Shown one piece after another: positions 60,309-64,000 of a stretch of DNA of 64,000 nt; the first letter of the stretch is position 1; every line of letters begins with the position of its first letter. Where the stretch lies: NCBI RefSeq assembly GCF_900103225.1, contig NZ_FNJH01000007.1, positions 83,184-147,183 on the forward strand. The letters are read 5' to 3'. This DNA comes from Pseudomonas congelans (lineage in GTDB: Bacteria; Pseudomonadota; Gammaproteobacteria; Pseudomonadales; Pseudomonadaceae). The notes beneath the pieces were generated by a model, which was not told the origin of the DNA, searched no databases, and saw only the letters and a list, made by a program, of their open reading frames with translations. The translations under genes were made by a program, and so were the position numbers.

Positions 60309-61440
60309 TGCGAAAGGCCAGCTCTTCAATGGTTTGAGTAGCGGTTTCGGACTCGTCACGAGCCTGAGTGATGATCCCGTGGTGATAGGATTTGCTGCAC
60401 ACCGGGTCGGCATTGGCGGCGTCGCCGGTGAGCATGAAGGCTTGGCAGCGGCAGCCGCCGAAGTCCTTTTCCTTCTCGTCACACGAGCGGCACGGCTCGG
60501 GCATCCAGTCATAACCGCGAAAGCGATTGAAGCCGAACGAGTCGTACCAGATGTGCTGCATGCTGTGATCGCGTACGTTGGGGAACTGAATGGGCATCTG
60601 GCGCGCGCCGTGGCAGGGCAGCGCCGTGCCATCCGGTGTCACGGTCAGGAAGATGTTACCCCAGCCGTTCATGCACGCTTTGGGACGCTCTTCGTAATAG
60701 TCAGGGGTGACGAAGATCAGCTTGCATGGGTGACTCTCTGCCTCCAGCCGTTCGCGGTATTCATTGGTGACGGCTTCAGCGCGGACCAGTTGATCTTTGG
60801 TCGGCAGCAGGCCGACGCGATTCAGGTGTGCCCAGCCATAGAACTGACAGGTCGCCAGTTCGACGAAATCCGCCTCCAGCGCGAGACACAACTCGATGAT
60901 CTTGTCGATGCGGTCGATATTGTGCCGGTGGGTCACGAAGTTCAGCACCATCGGGTAGCCATGCCTTTTCACCGCGCGGGCCATTTCCAGCTTCTGCGCG
61001 AAGGCTTTTTTCGAGCCGGCGAGCATGTTGTTGACCTGCTCGTCGCTGGCCTGAAAGCTGATCTGGATGTGGTCCAGGCCTGCTTCCTTGAAGGCGATGA
61101 TCTTCTCTTCGGTAAGGCCGATGCCCGAGGTGATCAGGTTGGTGTAGAAGCCCAGACGCCGCGCCTCGGCGATCAGTTCGGCCAGGTCCTGGCGCACCAG
61201 CGGCTCGCCGCCGGAAAAACCGATCTGCGCCGCGCCCATTTCCCGCGCTTCCTGCATGACCTTGAACCACTGCTCGGTGCTCAGCTCCTGGCCCTGTTTG
61301 GCGAAGTCCAGAGGGTTGGAGCAATACGGGCATTGCAACGGGCAGCGATAGGTCAGCTCGGCGAGCAGCCACAGTGGCAGCCCGACCTCGGGAGTGGGCG
61401 GTATGTAAGGGATGTTGGTGACGGGTGCTATGTCAGACAA
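60271..61440 (-). CDS. pqqE: PqqA peptide cyclase (radical SAM)
   Basis: Joins the Glu and Tyr side chains of PqqA, the first chemical step of pyrroloquinoline quinone synthesis. It is 389 residues. The radical SAM cluster cysteines are in CPLQCPYC (Cys33, 37, 40). The C-terminal SPASM region has CRSCDEKEKDFGGCRC. The start is taken as TTG at 61440, which overlaps the end of pqqD by 8 bases and gives the family N-terminus SDIAPVTN. The frame is open upstream, but that stretch is pqqD in another phase. Confidence 0.95.
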   Translation of the reverse strand: MSDIAPVTNIPYIPPTPEVGLPLWLLAELTYRCPLQCPYCSNPLDFAKQGQELSTEQWFKVMQEAREMGAAQIGFSGGEPLVRQDLAELIAEARRLGFYTNLITSGIGLTEEKIIAFKEAGLDHIQISFQASDEQVNNMLAGSKKAFAQKLEMARAVKRHGYPMVLNFVTHRHNIDRIDKIIELCLALEADFVELATCQFYGWAHLNRVGLLPTKDQLVRAEAVTNEYRERLEAESHPCKLIFVTPDYYEERPKACMNGWGNIFLTVTPDGTALPCHGARQMPIQFPNVRDHSMQHIWYDSFGFNRFRGYDWMPEPCRSCDEKEKDFGGCRCQAFMLTGDAANADPVCSKSYHHGIITQARDESETATQTIEELAFRNDRNSRLIAKSS

Positions 61441-61729
61441 GATCGATCCAGTTTTTTTTCTTGGCGCCTTCCATGAACTCGTCGACGTCCATGCCCAGTT
61501 CGGGAACATTGGGGAACTGCTGGTGAAGCGCATGAATGATGGTGGCGATGGTGCGCTTTCCATCGATCAGCCCGCCAATCAGGGCCGCGCTTTCATTCAG
61601 CTTGATCATGCCCTCAGGGTAAAGCACCACATGAGCCTTTTGCGCAGGCTCATATTGAAAGCGATAGCCCTGATGCCATTTGGGTATTAACGCACGGAGC
61701 TTCAAATCCTGTTTCAAATCGTGCTTCAT
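61433..61729 (-). CDS. pqqD: PQQ peptide chaperone PqqD
   Basis: A 98-residue carrier that holds the PqqA peptide and presents it to PqqE. Family features are FQYEPAQKAHVVLYPEGMIKL and the C-terminal FMEGAKKKNWID. It overlaps pqqC by 4 bases and pqqE by 8. Confidence 0.94.
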   Translation of the reverse strand: MKHDLKQDLKLRALIPKWHQGYRFQYEPAQKAHVVLYPEGMIKLNESAALIGGLIDGKRTIATIIHALHQQFPNVPELGMDVDEFMEGAKKKNWIDLV

Positions 61730-62481
61730 AGCCTGATCCCCTTATGCCAGACGCGTTGGTCTGTGACGCTGTGATATGGCGGGCGGTTCAATTCATAGGC
61801 CATGGACATCGCATCGAGCATGCTCCACAGGATATCGAGTTTGAACTGCAGGATTTCCAGCATACGCTGCTGACCTTCGTACGTAGTGTAGTGCTGTAAC
61901 GTGATTGCGAGACCGTGCTCTACATCGCGTCGGGCCTGACCCAGGCGAGTGCGGAAATACTCGTAGCCTGCCGGGTCGATCCACGGGTAGTGCTGTGGCC
62001 AGCTGTCCAGACGCGACTGGTGGATCTGCGGTGCGAACAGTTCGGTCAGCGAGCTGCTGGCGGCTTCCTGCCAGTTGGCGCGGCGGGCGAAGTTCACGTA
62101 GGCGTCGACGGCAAAACGCACGCCTGGCAGTACCAGTTCCTGAGAGCGCAGCTGGTCCGGGTCGAGCCCCACGGCCTGGCCGAGGCGCAGCCAGGCTTCG
62201 ATGCCGCCGTCTTCACCGGGCGCACCGTCATGATCGAGCAGGCGCTGAATCCATTCGCGACGGATCTCGCGATCCGGGCAGTTGGCCAGAATGGCTGCGT
62301 CCTTGAGCGGGATGTTCACCTGATAGTAAAAACGGTTGGCGACCCAGCCCTGAATCTGCTCGCGGGTCGCACGGCCCTCGTACATCGCCACATGGAACGG
62401 GTGATAGATGTGGTAATAGGCACCCTTGGCGCGCAAGGCCTGTTCGAATTCGGCGGGGGACAGCGCAGTCGCTTCGCTCAT
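61726..62481 (-). CDS. pqqC: Pyrroloquinoline-quinone synthase
   Basis: A cofactorless oxidase that performs the last step of PQQ synthesis, 250 residues, all-helical. Conserved residues are in YYHIYHPFHVAMYEG, WVANRFYYQ and GLAITLQHYTTYE, in pieces. The ATG at 62481 follows pqqB by 8 bases. The frame is open upstream, but that part is pqqB. Confidence 0.96.
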   Translation of the reverse strand: MSEATALSPAEFEQALRAKGAYYHIYHPFHVAMYEGRATREQIQGWVANRFYYQVNIPLKDAAILANCPDREIRREWIQRLLDHDGAPGEDGGIEAWLRLGQAVGLDPDQLRSQELVLPGVRFAVDAYVNFARRANWQEAASSSLTELFAPQIHQSRLDSWPQHYPWIDPAGYEYFRTRLGQARRDVEHGLAITLQHYTTYEGQQRMLEILQFKLDILWSMLDAMSMAYELNRPPYHSVTDQRVWHKGIRL

Positions 62482-62489
62482 GTCAGCTC

Positions 62490-63401
62490 CTAAAGCTCGA
62501 TGCTCATGCCATCGAAGGCCACTTCGACGTTGCGACGAACCAGCTCCGCGCGTTCCGGGGAGTCTTCGTCGAGAATCGGGTTGGTGTTGTTGATGTGGAT
62601 AAGCACCTTGCGCTGCTCGGGGAAGCCTTCGAGGACTTCCAGCATGCCGCCGGGGCCGTTCTGTGCCAGATGGCCCATCTCCCGGCCGGTACGCGTGCCC
62701 ACGCCACGACGCTGCATTTCGTCGTCGTCCCACATTGTGCCGTCGACCAGCAGGCAGTCGGCGTCGCGCATCTTCTCGGCCAGCGCTTCATCGACCTTGC
62801 CCAGGCCCGGAGCATAGAACAGCTTGCCGCCGGTGCGGGTGTCTTCGACCAGCAGGCCGATGTTGTCGCCCGGATGCGGGTCGAAACGGTGTGGCGAGTA
62901 GGGCGGGGCGGCGCTGCGCAGCGGGAATGGCGTAAAGCGCAGGTTCGGGCAGGCCGGAATCACGAAGCTGCCCTGCAACTCGATGCGGTTCCAGCTCAAG
63001 CCACCGTTCCAGTGCTTGAGCATTTCGAACAGCGGGAAACCGGTGCTCAGGTCCTCATGGACCATGTCGGTACACCACACCTGATGCGGGCAGCCTTCGC
63101 GCAGGCTGAGCAGGCCGGTGGTGTGGTCGATCTGGCTGTCCATCAACACGATCGCGCTGATGCCGGTGTCGCGCAATGCGCGCCCGGGCTGCATCGGCGC
63201 AAAGTCCTGCAATTGCGCGCGAATGTCTGGTGAGGCGTTGCACAGCACCCAGTTGATACCGTCATCGGACAGCGCAATGGACGACTGGGTCCGCGCGTGA
63301 GCACGCAGGCTGCCGTCGCGAAAGCCCGCGCAATTCAGGCAGTTGCAGTTCCACTGGGGGAATCCACCGCCAGCAGCAGAACCTAGAATCTGGATGTACA
63401 T
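62490..63401 (-). CDS. pqqB: PqqB metallo-beta-lactamase-fold protein
   Basis: A 303-residue enzyme proposed to hydroxylate the diglutamyl-type intermediate. The N-terminus is ILGSAAGGGFPQWNC, and the metal motif region is SQIDHTTGLL, a variant of the usual HxHxDH. CNCLNC-type cysteines may hold zinc. It begins 89 bases after pqqA, beyond a terminator-like hairpin, with AGGAG upstream. Confidence 0.95.
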   Translation of the reverse strand: MYIQILGSAAGGGFPQWNCNCLNCAGFRDGSLRAHARTQSSIALSDDGINWVLCNASPDIRAQLQDFAPMQPGRALRDTGISAIVLMDSQIDHTTGLLSLREGCPHQVWCTDMVHEDLSTGFPLFEMLKHWNGGLSWNRIELQGSFVIPACPNLRFTPFPLRSAAPPYSPHRFDPHPGDNIGLLVEDTRTGGKLFYAPGLGKVDEALAEKMRDADCLLVDGTMWDDDEMQRRGVGTRTGREMGHLAQNGPGGMLEVLEGFPEQRKVLIHINNTNPILDEDSPERAELVRRNVEVAFDGMSIEL

Positions 63402-63447
63402 GACAGCTCCTGGGACACGCTCTGAAATAAAAAACAGCCACAACCAT

Positions 63448-63474
63448 AAAAAAAGCCCCGGCGAACCGAGGCTT
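63448..63474 (-). terminator. Attenuator-like terminator between pqqA and pqqB
   Basis: On the minus strand, AGCCTCGG-TTCG-CCGGGGCT followed by seven T lies 16 bases past the pqqA stop. Read-through must supply the downstream genes, so the tiny PqqA precursor is made in excess of the enzymes. Confidence 0.85.
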
Positions 63475-63489
63475 CACAGCGCACTGAAA

Positions 63490-63564
63490 TCAACGGCTTG
63501 CGAAGTACATGGTAACTTCAAAACCGATACGCAGATCAGTGTAAGCAGGTTTAGTCCACGACAT
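63490..63564 (-). CDS. pqqA: PQQ precursor peptide PqqA
   Basis: A 24-residue ribosomally made peptide that is the backbone of PQQ. The Glu16 and Tyr20 that are fused are in [11 protein letters not shown], and the N-terminal part is [19 protein letters not shown] lies 6 bases before the ATG at 63564. The gene sits between the partial pqqF and pqqB, giving the usual pqqFABCDE order. Confidence 0.97.
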
Positions 63565-63699
63565 AAAAATCTCCTCGGATAAGTGCAGCGATTGGTGACT
63601 ACATCTTAGTGCATCGCCGGAGGCATACGTTCAGATGCTTAGGGAGCTATGTTACTCAATTTCACAATTGGACAGGTTCGGAATCTGCAGAAAAGACCG

Positions 63700-64000
63700 T
63701 TACCGTTCAGGTAAGGATAGTGGGGCGGCCGTGCTGGCAGGGCGATTGGACACGATCAGCCAGCCACCAGTGGCGCTGATCAGTTGATCTGCAGAGGCCA
63801 GCAAGGAGTGTGTATCCAGATTTGACAGAGCCCGCTGCAAGGCATGCGCATGGTCACCCCGATGCCCGGCAAGGTGTGCCTGCCACTGCAGGCCCGCACG
63901 CTGTTGCTCCGGCAGACTCGACGGCTCGAACTGCGCTGCAAGGGCGTTTGTCTGCTCAGGCAAATTTGCGTCGCGGACCAGTTGTGGCAATTTGCCGATA
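63700..64000 (-). CDS. pqqF: PqqF-type M16 peptidase, C-terminal part
   Basis: Only the last 100 codons are in the window; the gene runs off the right edge. It has no catalytic motif in this part. The identity rests on position directly upstream of pqqA on the same strand and on length and helix-rich composition (ALAAQFEPSSLPEQQRAG). PqqF is a zinc peptidase proposed to free the modified Glu-Tyr from PqqA. The stop is 136 bases before pqqA, which leaves room for a separate pqqA promoter. Confidence 0.75.
   Translation of the reverse strand, partial: IGKLPQLVRDANLPEQTNALAAQFEPSSLPEQQRAGLQWQAHLAGHRGDHAHALQRALSNLDTHSLLASADQLISATGGWLIVSNRPASTAAPLSLPER

Overview
The window looks like chromosomal DNA of a Pseudomonas of the P. 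syringae group. The evidence is GC-rich coding sequence, a pqq cluster, a bioBFHCD operon followed by two FadE-like acyl-CoA dehydrogenases, a glyA-soxBDAG-purU-fdhA cluster near choXWV and gbdR, a Gac-controlled Rsm RNA, and many short GACGCAGAGCGTC / CCACGCGGAGCGTGGG repeats in gaps. Genus is well supported and species is inferred. No rRNA, tRNA, transposase, prophage or CRISPR array was seen.

Layout. 0.1-1.7 kb: a secreted retropepsin-like protease-family protein and an inner-membrane acyltransferase. 1.8-10.7 kb: an accessory island with two short Rhs-core proteins that have unrelated C-terminal tips, flanking a 1942-residue toxin-like protein; a DUF2780 gene lies between. The second Rhs tip has a His-Gly / Cys pattern like MARTX (C80) cysteine protease domains. 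10.8-24.8 kb: choline and glycine betaine catabolism, with sarcosine oxidase, SHMT, deformylase, formaldehyde dehydrogenase, a choline ABC importer and the regulator GbdR. 24.8-25.2 kb: a 113-bp tandem repeat array. 25.2-34.2 kb: a chemoreceptor, zapA with a ZapB-like partner, a DnaQ-type exonuclease, a cNMP/CBS/DUF294 protein, a lone response regulator, malate synthase G and a GcvR-like ACT protein. 34.2-34.9 kb: a HigBA-type toxin-antitoxin pair. 35.1-37.3 kb: rarD and srkA.

37.4-45.2 kb reads as a phosphorus-scavenging island. It holds a LacI-type regulator, an ABC importer and a GpdQ-like phosphodiesterase behind a strong Pho-box array, then a Tat-exported PhoX-like phosphatase with its own weaker array. 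45.2-51.5 kb: modE, comF and the biotin operon; a BirA-like operator for bioB sits inside the 5' end of comF. 51.7-58.4 kb: a minute flagellar-rod-like protein, an acyl-CoA dehydrogenase with a PsrA-type operator, a membrane diguanylate cyclase, a second dehydrogenase, an RsmY-like RNA under a perfect GacA box, and a Pmp3-type peptide. 58.5-64.0 kb: pqqF (partial) and pqqABCDE plus an S9 peptidase, all on the minus strand, with a terminator-like attenuator after pqqA.

Functionally, choline or betaine enters by ChoXWV. Sarcosine formed upstream is split by SoxBDAG to glycine and one-carbon units, which GlyA, PurU and FdhA then process. GbdR probably activates this; a perfect pair of 17-bp direct repeats with AraC-like geometry lies upstream of choX. 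All names rest on reading the protein and DNA sequence by eye; no database search was run.
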